The notes beneath the pieces were generated by a model. That model did no database searches. It saw nothing but the letters and a program-made list of their open reading frames with translations, and had not been told where the DNA came from. A DNA stretch of 64,000 bases from CAWHXG01 sp963833235. Lineage in GTDB: Bacteria > Pseudomonadota > Alphaproteobacteria > Rhodobacterales > Rhodobacteraceae. Positions 7,788-15,177 of the stretch are shown piece by piece. A program made the position numbers and the translations under genes. Numbering within the stretch: the first letter of the stretch is position 1; each line of letters opens with the position of its first letter. The DNA lies in contig CAWHXG010000004.1 of NCBI GenBank assembly GCA_963833235.1, positions 186,001-250,000 of the forward strand, given 5' to 3'.

Positions 7788-8513
7788 TTACACCGGCCGT
7801 CGCTGGCGGCGGCGGGCGCGGTAGGGCGGCTGCGGCTTCGGCGCCTCGCGGGGCATCGGCAGGGCGATGGCCTTGCGCCCGGTCAGCACCGCCAGCGCAT
7901 CGGGCGACATCAGCCGCACCAGCACCTCGGCCGTGCTGTCGAGCCCCCCGGTGTAGGTGCCGAAGGCCGGCATCACCACGCGCGCGCCATCGATCAGGAA
8001 GCAGGGGCGCGAGAGCGAGCTGCCGCCACCCGAGACCCGCGCCTTGGGGTGATAATGCCCCGAGATCTCGGCCGCCCCGGCCCCCTCCGGCCGCGCGATA
8101 TGCCGGAAGACGAGCGGGCCGGCGGTCAGCTCGGCCATGTGCGCGCCGCCGAGGGAAAGCGGGCCGGGGTCGTGGTTGCCCTCGATCCACGTCCAGCGGC
8201 GCCCGGCCATCAGCTTCGTGAGCCAGCCGGTCATCTCGGGGCCGAGCGCCTCGGCCGCCGCGCAATCGTCGAAGCTGTCGCCGAGGCAGACCACATGTGC
8301 GGGTGCCAGTGCCGCGATCTCGGCCTCCAGCCGCATCAGGGTCTCGGCGACCTCGTAGGGCGGCAGCATCGGGCCGCCGCGCCGCGCCATCCGTTCGGAC
8401 TTGCACAGATGCAGGTCGGAGACGGCGAGGACCCCGGCCTCGCCCCACCAGAGCGCGCCGGAGGGGCGGGCCGACAGCGCCGCGCCCCTGAGGCGGAAAG
8501 CGTGATCGTTCAT
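7788..8513 (-). CDS. pdeM: Ligase-associated DNA damage response endonuclease PdeM
   Basis: 241 residues, calcineurin-like metallophosphoesterase. The metal-binding motifs appear in order: VSDLHLCKSER (D-x-H), CLGDSFDD (GD), IEGNHDPGP (GNHD), ISGHYHPKAR (GHxH). PdeM is the nuclease partner of the bacterial ligase-associated repair set (ligase, exonuclease, Lhr-type helicase, PdeM). It follows the helicase gene by 49 bases on the same strand, so they form an operon. Ligase and exonuclease are not in the window. The ATG at 8513 gives a family-like N-terminus. Confidence 0.93.
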   Translation of the reverse strand: MNDHAFRLRGAALSARPSGALWWGEAGVLAVSDLHLCKSERMARRGGPMLPPYEVAETLMRLEAEIAALAPAHVVCLGDSFDDCAAAEALGPEMTGWLTKLMAGRRWTWIEGNHDPGPLSLGGAHMAELTAGPLVFRHIARPEGAGAAEISGHYHPKARVSGGGSSLSRPCFLIDGARVVMPAFGTYTGGLDSTAEVLVRLMSPDALAVLTGRKAIALPMPREAPKPQPPYRARRRQRRPV

Positions 8514-8562
8514 GCTTCGTTCGTTCCGCAAAACGCCGGGCCTTGCAAGCCCGGATCGGCTT

Positions 8563-10980
8563 TCAGGCGACATCGGCGAGCCCCGCGGTGGCCAAGAGCT
8601 CCGCCGCGGCTTCTTCGGCCAGGCGTTCGGCGGCATGGCCCTGCACCGGCACGCGGCCCCGCTCCAGCAGAAGCGGTGCGGACAGCGGGCTGACCCTGTC
8701 GAGCACGACGTGATCGATCCGGCCGCGGGTCCGCGCCAGCATCTCCTCGATGCGGGAGAAATCGACGAGGCCGCGCATCGCTTCTTCCCGGGTTATCCGC
8801 AGGAGCAGGTGATCGGGGTCGTACTTGCGCAGCGTGTCGTAGAGGATGTCGGCCGAGAAGGTCGCCTGCCGGCCGCTCTTCTGGCCCTGCAGGCTGCGCC
8901 GGTCGAGCAGGCCCGCGATGGTGGCGCAGGCCTTGAAGGTGCGCTTCATCACCGCGTTGCCCGCGAGCCAGGTCTCGAAGCCGGCGCGCAGATCCTCGCC
9001 CTCGAAGAGCGGCGCGGGGTCGCGAAGGGGCTCCAGCCCCCAGATCAGCACGGCGTAGTCGGTGGATACGAAGCCGATCGGGGCCAGCCCCAGCTCTTCC
9101 ATCCGCTGGGTCAGCAACAGGCCGAGCGTCTGCATCGCGTTGCGGCCCGCGAAGCCGTAGATGCAGGTATGGGCGCGGCCCTCGTGGGGGAAGCTTTCGA
9201 TCAGAAGCCTGTCGAGCTGCGGCAGCTGCGAGCGGGTGCGCTGCAGCTCCAGCCATTCGGCGGTGTGCGCCGGCAGCTCGGGCCACGCCGCCGCGCGGAA
9301 CATGCGCAGGATCCGCGCGGAGAGCTGGGTGGAGGTGGCGAACTTCAGGCCGATATAGGTGGCGATGCGGGGGCTGTCGTTGGGATTGCGGCTGACCTCG
9401 ACGGTCATCTCGCGCAGGCCCTCGTAGCGCACCACCTGGCCGCCGAAGAGGAACGTGTCGCCGGCCGAGAGGGTGGCGGCGAAGCCCTCCTCGATGTCGC
9501 CGAGCGGCTTGCCGCCGGCGCCGCCGCGGCTTTTCAGGCGGACCTTCAGGAGGTCGGTGTCCATGATGGTGCCGATGTTCATGCGGATCATGCGGGCGGC
9601 GCGGGGGTCGCGCAGCTGCCAGTCGCCACCGCGTTCGACCAGCCGCTGCCAGCGGTCGTAGGCGCGCAGGGCGTAGCCGCCGGTGGCGCAGAACTCCAGG
9701 CAGTCGTCGAACTCCGCCCGGGTGAGATCGGCGTAGGCGCCGGCGCTTCTCACTTCGCGGTAGAGGTCGGACGCCTCGAAGGGGCCGGCGCAGGCGACGA
9801 TCAGGATGTGCTGGCAGAGCACGTCGCGCGGGCCGCGGCCGCGGGGCTCGCCGTCGAGGTCGCGCGCCTGCACGGCCTCCAGCGCCGCCACGCATTCGAC
9901 TACCTCGAAGCGGTTGGCGGGCACCAGGCGGGCCTTGCTGGGGGCGTTGTAGCGGTGGTTGGCGCGGCCGATCCGCTGCACCAGCCGCTTGACGTGCTTG
10001 GGCGCGCCGATCTGGATCACCAGGTCCACGTCGCCCCAGTCGATGCCGAGATCGAGCGAGGACGTGCAGACGATGGCGCGCAGCTCGCCTGCGACCATCG
10101 CGGCCTCCACCCGGCGCCGTTGTTCCAGCGCCAGGCTTCCGTGGTGGATGCCGATGGGCAGGTCGTTGTCGTTGTTGAGCCAGAGCTCGTGGAAGAAGAT
10201 CTCGGCCTGGGCGCGGGTGTTGTGGAAGATCAGCGTGGTGCGGTGCGCCTCGACCTCGCGCAGGACGGACCGGATGGCGTAGCCGCCGCCGCCGCCGGCC
10301 CAGGGCGGGTGCTCCGGCGCATCCAGCATGGCAATGTCGGGGGCGGGGCCGGGCTCTGCCTCAAGGATCGTGCAGGGATCGGGGTGGCGTGCGAGGAAGC
10401 GGGCGATGGCGGCCGGGTCCTCGACCGTGGCGGATAGGCCGACGCGGCGCAGCTCCGGCGCCAGCGTGTGAAGCCGGGCGAGGCCAAGCATCAGCTGGTC
10501 GCCACGCTTGCTTTCCGCCAGCGCGTGGATCTCGTCGACAACGACCCGCTGCAGGCCGGCGAAGATGCGCGGCGCGTCCTCGTAGCTGAGCAGGAGCGCG
10601 AGGCTTTCGGGCGTGGTGAGCAGGATATGCGGCGGGTCGGCGCGCTGCCGCTTCTTCTGGGTCGCGGTGGTGTCGCCCGTGCGGTCCTCCACCCGGATGG
10701 GCAGGCCCGCCTCGGCGATGGGGGTGCCGAGGTTGCGGCGGATGTCGGCGGCCAGCGCCTTCAGAGGCGACACGTAGAGGGTGTGCAGGCCGGTGCGCGG
10801 CGTGGCGGTGAGCTCTGCGAGGGTGGGCAGGAAGCCCGCCAGCGTCTTGCCGCCACCGGTAGGCGCGATGAGCAAAGTGCACGGGGCACCGGCGCGGGCG
10901 AGCATGTCTTCCTGGTGCGGATGCAGCGCCCAGCCGCGGGCGTCGATCCAGGACTGAAGCGGGGGCGGCAGGGCGGTCAT
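8563..10980 (-). CDS. Ligase-associated DNA damage response DEXH-box helicase (Lhr family)
   Basis: 805 residues. Superfamily 2 helicase: motif I APTGGGKTLAGFLP, motif II DEIH in VVVDEIHALAESKRGDQL, motif III GLSATVEDP, motif V SSLDLGIDWGDVD, motif VI QRIGRANHR. After about residue 430 comes the winged-helix and long C-terminal region characteristic of Lhr proteins. The ATG at 10980 (MTALPPPLQSWID) is chosen because the family begins right before the Q-motif-like HPHQEDML; the frame upstream is not conserved-looking. It translocates on ssDNA and unwinds RNA:DNA hybrids in characterised relatives. First gene of the pair with pdeM. Confidence 0.95.
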   Translation of the reverse strand: MTALPPPLQSWIDARGWALHPHQEDMLARAGAPCTLLIAPTGGGKTLAGFLPTLAELTATPRTGLHTLYVSPLKALAADIRRNLGTPIAEAGLPIRVEDRTGDTTATQKKRQRADPPHILLTTPESLALLLSYEDAPRIFAGLQRVVVDEIHALAESKRGDQLMLGLARLHTLAPELRRVGLSATVEDPAAIARFLARHPDPCTILEAEPGPAPDIAMLDAPEHPPWAGGGGGYAIRSVLREVEAHRTTLIFHNTRAQAEIFFHELWLNNDNDLPIGIHHGSLALEQRRRVEAAMVAGELRAIVCTSSLDLGIDWGDVDLVIQIGAPKHVKRLVQRIGRANHRYNAPSKARLVPANRFEVVECVAALEAVQARDLDGEPRGRGPRDVLCQHILIVACAGPFEASDLYREVRSAGAYADLTRAEFDDCLEFCATGGYALRAYDRWQRLVERGGDWQLRDPRAARMIRMNIGTIMDTDLLKVRLKSRGGAGGKPLGDIEEGFAATLSAGDTFLFGGQVVRYEGLREMTVEVSRNPNDSPRIATYIGLKFATSTQLSARILRMFRAAAWPELPAHTAEWLELQRTRSQLPQLDRLLIESFPHEGRAHTCIYGFAGRNAMQTLGLLLTQRMEELGLAPIGFVSTDYAVLIWGLEPLRDPAPLFEGEDLRAGFETWLAGNAVMKRTFKACATIAGLLDRRSLQGQKSGRQATFSADILYDTLRKYDPDHLLLRITREEAMRGLVDFSRIEEMLARTRGRIDHVVLDRVSPLSAPLLLERGRVPVQGHAAERLAEEAAAELLATAGLADVA

Positions 10981-11131
10981 GGGGATTGAGTTAGCCCGGC
11001 GCGCGGGGTTGCGCCAGTCACCGGCGGTTAACCATCGGGCTCGATTTCGGCGGCTTGGCGCGGGGGAGTTCACGGGCCGTCAATGCCGCGGGCGGCAGGC
11101 TCTACCCCTGGGGTGCCGTGAGGTCGGGGCG

Positions 11132-11875
11132 ATGGTGTGGAACGTGGCGATGGCGGGGCGGATGCCCCTGCCGCTGGTGGTCGATCTGGATGTCGTGGTT
11201 CTGGCGGAGGATCCGGCGCTGACGCTGCTGCGCGCGGCCGGGCGGGGCGGCTGGGGCTGGCGGCGCGGGCGCGAGGGCCGGCGCGACAGGCGGGCCGTGG
11301 CGCTTGGGCTCGCGCGGCCGGCGTTGCCGCTGGTGCTGCGGGTCAACCGGGCCGTGGCCGATGCCGTGGCGGTGCAGCGGCGCATCGGCGGCGCGGTCCT
11401 GGCGCTGACGGCGTGCGACACCGCGATGGCACGTGCCGCCATGGAAGCGGCAGGGCTGGAGATCGAGGTTCTTGGCTCCGACCCCGGCCAGGCGATGACG
11501 AAAGGGCGGCGGCGGCTGGTGGTGCAGGCGCTCTTCGGGCCGCGCGGCTTCGCCTATTGCGGGGCCGCCGACGCGCCCGGCCCCTGCGATCTGGCGCGGC
11601 GGGCCAGCCTGGCGGGCGCGTCCGAGGCGCAGGTCGCGGCGATGCTCACGCGGGGCGTGCCGGTGCGCCGTCTCTCCACGGGGCCATGGCACGACGTGCC
11701 GGTGCGGGCCGGCCCGCTGGCGGCGGGGCAGGGGCCGAGCGGATCCTCGCGGATCAGCGCGGCGTTCTGGGCGGCCGACGACGAGGGGCGGCTGCTGCCG
11801 GAAAGCTGGCCGGGCCGGGCGCGCCCGCAGCGCGCCGAAGCGCTGCAGATCTGGCGGGCGCTGGCGACCGGATAG
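11132..11875 (+). CDS. HAD-like phosphatase domain protein
   Basis: 247 residues. PLPLVVDLDVVVLAED carries the HAD motif I DxD pair, ALTACDTAMARAAMEAAGLE fits motif II (hhhT), and AMTKGRRRLV supplies the motif III lysine. Motif IV is poor (FAYCGAADAPG instead of GDSxxD). The EIEVLGSDPGQAMTKG stretch is most like the HAD domain fused in front of UbiA-type prenyltransferases, but no UbiA domain follows here. The start is uncertain: ATG at 11132 with GGGGC upstream, or ATGs at 11150 or 11162. Divergent from the repair helicase. Function not assigned. Confidence 0.6.
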   Translation: MVWNVAMAGRMPLPLVVDLDVVVLAEDPALTLLRAAGRGGWGWRRGREGRRDRRAVALGLARPALPLVLRVNRAVADAVAVQRRIGGAVLALTACDTAMARAAMEAAGLEIEVLGSDPGQAMTKGRRRLVVQALFGPRGFAYCGAADAPGPCDLARRASLAGASEAQVAAMLTRGVPVRRLSTGPWHDVPVRAGPLAAGQGPSGSSRISAAFWAADDEGRLLPESWPGRARPQRAEALQIWRALATG

Positions 11876-12175
11876 GGGGCAGGGCGCCACAGGGCCGCCG
11901 TCCTTTTCCCGGAGGCGACCGCAGGATCATCGGCCCTCAAGACCGGCGGAACTCCTGCTCGGCTACAATTCGGGCCGCGCATTTTCGTAGGCGCGCGCTG
12001 CGGGGGCGCCATCGCGCGGGATGATAGGCCTCTTGGAGAGGCGGCGCCCTTGCCGGGCAGCCATGGGACGAGCGCAGGCGCGCGGCTTCGGCAAGCCACC
12101 CGTGGGTCCCCGGCCCCCGCGACGCGCGACCCCGCAGCGGTGCGAACCGGCTCCGCGGCGCCGGCTTGCGGCGGC
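11876..12175. other. 300-base gap with no recognised gene
   Basis: Between the HAD-like gene and scoB, which converge. I see no coding pattern, RNA gene or strong terminator, only a weak 6-bp hairpin (GCCTCT/AGAGGC) near 12028-12042 that could end the scoB transcript. Confidence 0.4.
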
Positions 12176-12799
12176 TCAGACCAGCGTCGCCTCGGTCGCT
12201 TCCCGCAACGCCGCCTCGGTGACGCCTGGCGCCGTCTCGACGATCCGCAGTCCGCCCTCGACCACGTCGAGGACGCCGAGATTGGTGATGATCCGGTCGA
12301 CCACCGCCTTGCCGGTCAGCGGCAGGGTGCATTCGTGCAGGATCTTGCTCTCGCCCGCCTTGTTCTGGTGGTCCATGACCACCACCACCTTGCCGACCCC
12401 GGCGACCAGATCCATGGCGCCGCCCATGCCCTTCACCAGCTTGCCGGGGATCATCCAGTTCGCCAGATCGCCGTTCTCGGCCACCTCCATGGCGCCCAGG
12501 ATGGCGCAGGCGATCTTGCCGCCGCGGATCATGCCGAAACTGGTGGCGCTGTCGAAGTAGCTGGTGCGCGCCAGCTCGGTGATCGTCTGCTTGCCGGCGT
12601 TGATCAGATCGGGGTCGATGGCGTCCTCGGTGGGGAATGGCCCCATGCCCAGCATCCCGTTCTCGGATTGCAGGGTCACGTCCTTGTCGCCCAGATGGTT
12701 GGCCACCAGCGTCGGGATGCCGATGCCGAGGTTGACGTACCATCCGTCTTCCAGCTCGTCGGCCGCGCGGGCGGCCATCTGGTCGCGGGTCCAGGGCAT
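12176..12799 (-). CDS. scoB: Succinyl-CoA:3-oxoacid CoA-transferase subunit B
   Basis: 207 residues, full length for the beta subunit. The catalytic glutamate is in LQSENGMLGMGP; YVNLGIGIPTLVA and the C-terminal GVLDVVEGGLRIVETAPGV are typical. The enzyme moves CoA from succinyl-CoA to acetoacetate or a similar 3-oxoacid, feeding acetoacetyl-CoA to thiolase. The A subunit lies 1.6 kb upstream on the same strand, with two other genes between, which is unusual since the pair is normally adjacent. ATG at 12799. Confidence 0.95.
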   Translation of the reverse strand: MPWTRDQMAARAADELEDGWYVNLGIGIPTLVANHLGDKDVTLQSENGMLGMGPFPTEDAIDPDLINAGKQTITELARTSYFDSATSFGMIRGGKIACAILGAMEVAENGDLANWMIPGKLVKGMGGAMDLVAGVGKVVVVMDHQNKAGESKILHECTLPLTGKAVVDRIITNLGVLDVVEGGLRIVETAPGVTEAALREATEATLV

Positions 12800-12810
12800 C
12801 GCGTTCTCCT

Positions 12811-13218
12811 TCAGTGTGTCATGTCTGTATCGCCGGCCTCGGCGAAGAGCATCAGAAATCCGTCGGGGTCCTTCACGTGGAATTCTCTCACGCCGTAGGG
12901 CTGCAGGAAGGGCGGGCGCACCCGGCCCTCGGGCAGATCGCGCAAGGCAGGCCCGACCTCCGCCCAGAGCGCGGCGAGATCGCGCACCCAGACCAGGGTG
13001 GCCATCATCTGCCCGGTGACCGCCACCGCCGCGGCATCCATGTTGCCCTGCAGGCCCAGCATCAGCCCTTCGCGCCGCACGGTGACGAACTTGCATGCAT
13101 CGTTGCGGATCACTTCCCGGCAGCCGAGGGCGCCGGTGTAGAAGGCGACGCTGGCCGCGATGTCGCTCACGGGGATCAGCTGCGCTGCGCCGACAATCCG
13201 CGAGGCGGCCGCGGCCAT
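12811..13218 (-). CDS. VOC-superfamily (glyoxalase-like) protein
   Basis: 135 residues, two beta-alpha-beta-beta-beta modules. QLIPVSDIAASVAFYTGALG is the signature first module and REFHVKDPDGFLMLFAEAG the second, with potential metal ligands His and Glu at the family positions of the second module. It could be an antibiotic-resistance-type (bleomycin/fosfomycin-like) or isomerase VOC protein; the substrate cannot be told. Its stop lies 11 bases before the scoB start, so it is probably co-transcribed with scoB. Confidence 0.82.
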   Translation of the reverse strand: MAAAASRIVGAAQLIPVSDIAASVAFYTGALGCREVIRNDACKFVTVRREGLMLGLQGNMDAAAVAVTGQMMATLVWVRDLAALWAEVGPALRDLPEGRVRPPFLQPYGVREFHVKDPDGFLMLFAEAGDTDMTH

Positions 13219-13289
13219 CAGGCCGGCCTAGAGCGCGGCGCCGCCGGGGCGGCCGACCGGGGGGGAGGAGCGCGAACCACCCGTCGCCC

Positions 13290-14333
13290 TCAATCGCGCT
13301 GGCTTGCCGGCACGTCGACCGTGACGATCAGGCCGGAGGCGGCGCGGGTGACCACCACCTTGCTGTCCAGCCCAAGCGCCAATTCGCGGACGATGTGGCT
13401 GCCAAGCGCGCCGTCGTTAGGCCAGTCGACATCGTCGGGCAGGCCGATCCCGTCGTCGCTGATCTGGATGCGGATCACGTCGCCCGACAGCTCGCGCAGG
13501 CTCACCTCGACCAGCCCGCTGTCGCGCCCCTCGAAGGCATGCTGAAGCGCGTTGGTCAAGATCTCCGAGACCAGCAGCCCCAGCCGCGTCGCCGTCTCGA
13601 AGCGCACGGTGATCGCCTCGGCGTTGACGTTCACGCGCACCCCGCGGCGCCCGTCGAGATGCGCGATCGCGCTGGCGACGCGGGTGAGGTAGGCGCCGAG
13701 CGAGATGGGCGCCTCGTTGGACCCCGCGACGCTGGTCTTGCCCAGTTCCTCGTAAAGCAGCTGCAGCGATTCGATCCGTCGGGCGAGCGTGCCGAAATCC
13801 GCGCGCGCGTCGGATTGCCGGGCCTGCAGGCGGATCATGCCGACGATCATCGACAGGTGGTTCTTCACCCGGTGCTGGATCTCTTGCAGGGTCGTGTCGA
13901 GATCCGCGTCGCCCGCGCTGATCCGCGCATCGTCCGTCGGGTCGAAATCGAGCCGCATCTGCACGCCGAGGAAGTAGGGGGCGTGGCCGTCGTCGACCCT
14001 CACGGGCGCGATCATCAGGCGGTTCCAGAACGGCTTTCCATCGGCCCGGTAGTTCAGCAGGTCGACCGCGGTCTCGGCCTCTTCGGCCAGGGCGCGGCGC
14101 AGCCGATCTACCGCCTTCGGGTCGGTGCCCTCGCCTTGCAGGAACCGGCAGTTCCGGCCGATCGCGGCATCCGCGGAATACCCGGTCACCTTCTCGAACG
14201 CGGAGTTGACGTAGACGATCGGGTTGTCCTTTAGCCCCGGGTTGGTCAACACCATGGCGAAGGGCGCCCGCGAGAGCGCCTCCATGGCGATGTTGAACGG
14301 GATGGTGCGAGGTGGGGACTGATCTTCCGTCAT
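13290..14333 (-). CDS. LOV-domain sensor histidine kinase (HisKA_2 type)
   Basis: 347 residues, soluble. The PAS/LOV domain (about 15-130) contains GRNCRFLQGEGTD with the flavin-adduct cysteine at residue 62 and the flavin-contacting NYRADGKPFWNRLMIAPV, so it should bind FMN and respond to blue light. The kinase part has the HisKA_2 phospho-acceptor region EIQHRVKNHLSMI (His154), N box SEILTNALQHAF, and G boxes DDGIGLP and GSHIVRELALGL. It resembles the short LOV-HK proteins that feed the alphaproteobacterial general stress response. No response regulator is adjacent. It lies between scoA and the VOC gene on the same strand. Confidence 0.93.
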   Translation of the reverse strand: MTEDQSPPRTIPFNIAMEALSRAPFAMVLTNPGLKDNPIVYVNSAFEKVTGYSADAAIGRNCRFLQGEGTDPKAVDRLRRALAEEAETAVDLLNYRADGKPFWNRLMIAPVRVDDGHAPYFLGVQMRLDFDPTDDARISAGDADLDTTLQEIQHRVKNHLSMIVGMIRLQARQSDARADFGTLARRIESLQLLYEELGKTSVAGSNEAPISLGAYLTRVASAIAHLDGRRGVRVNVNAEAITVRFETATRLGLLVSEILTNALQHAFEGRDSGLVEVSLRELSGDVIRIQISDDGIGLPDDVDWPNDGALGSHIVRELALGLDSKVVVTRAASGLIVTVDVPASQRD

Positions 14334-14395
14334 GGTACCGCCGGCTAGCTTTTGCGGGTCACGATATTGCCGACGGCCCCGCCTTGTCCACCGGA

Positions 14396-15103
14396 TCAGC
14401 CGGCGCTGACGGTCCGCTGCTCGATGCGCTTCTCGTGGTGGCCCTGTATCAGCCGGTGCACGTAGATGCCCGGCAGGTGGATGCCGTCGGGGTCGAGGCT
14501 GCCGCGCGGCACGATTTCTTCGACCTCGGCCACGCAGACGCGCCCGCACATGGCCGCCGGCGGGTTGAAGTTGCGCGCCGTCTTGCGGAACACCAGGTTG
14601 CCGGTGTCGTCGGCCTTCCAGGCCTTGACGATGGCGAGATCGGCCACCAGCCCCCGTTCGAGGATGTAGTCTTCGGGTCCGTCGGGTCCGTCGAAGCTCT
14701 TGACCTCCTTGCCCTCGGCGATCTGCGTGCCCACGCCGGTCTTCGTATAGAAGCCCGGAATTCCGCAGCCGCCGGCGCGCATGCGTTCGGCCAGGGTGCC
14801 TTGCGGGTTGAATTCCAGCTCCAGCTCGCCGGAGAGGTACTGCCGCATGAACTCCGCGTTCTCGCCCACGTAGGAACTGATCATCTTCTTCACCTGCCGG
14901 GTGTGCAGCAGGATGCCGATGCCGAAATCGTCGACCCCCGCATTGTTGCTGGCGAAGGTAAGGTCCTTGGTGCCGGCGTCGCGGATGGCGGCGAGCAGAA
15001 GCTCCGGGATGCCGCAAAGGCCGAAGCCCCCGGCGGCGATGAGCATGCCGTCGAAGAGCAGGCCGTCGAGAGCCTCGGCACCGTTTCCAAAGACCTTCTG
15101 CAT
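14396..15103 (-). CDS. scoA: Succinyl-CoA:3-oxoacid CoA-transferase subunit A
   Basis: 235 residues, full length for the alpha subunit. GGFGLCGIPELLLAAIR is the glycine-rich CoA-contact loop, with ASNNAGVDDFGIGILL following; GRVCVAEVEEIVPRGSLDPD is the conserved C-terminal stretch. It pairs with scoB, found 1.6 kb downstream on the same strand. The ATG at 15103 gives the typical MQKVF start. First gene of the probable unit scoA, LOV kinase, VOC protein, scoB. Confidence 0.95.
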   Translation of the reverse strand: MQKVFGNGAEALDGLLFDGMLIAAGGFGLCGIPELLLAAIRDAGTKDLTFASNNAGVDDFGIGILLHTRQVKKMISSYVGENAEFMRQYLSGELELEFNPQGTLAERMRAGGCGIPGFYTKTGVGTQIAEGKEVKSFDGPDGPEDYILERGLVADLAIVKAWKADDTGNLVFRKTARNFNPPAAMCGRVCVAEVEEIVPRGSLDPDGIHLPGIYVHRLIQGHHEKRIEQRTVSAG

Positions 15104-15177
15104 CGCTTGCCCCTGCCGCCCGTTTCGCGCGGGACCGTGCCGAAAGGGCCCGGCGGTGTCAATCGGCGTGGGGAGGA

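Noticed and set aside
8512..10437. 641-codon open frame on the plus strand opposite the repair helicase
   Set aside because: Antisense artefact of high GC; the minus strand carries complete helicase motifs, and the plus-strand translation is low-complexity with no family features. The same applies to the long antisense frames at 15496-17415 (topA) and 34796-37069 (ptsP).
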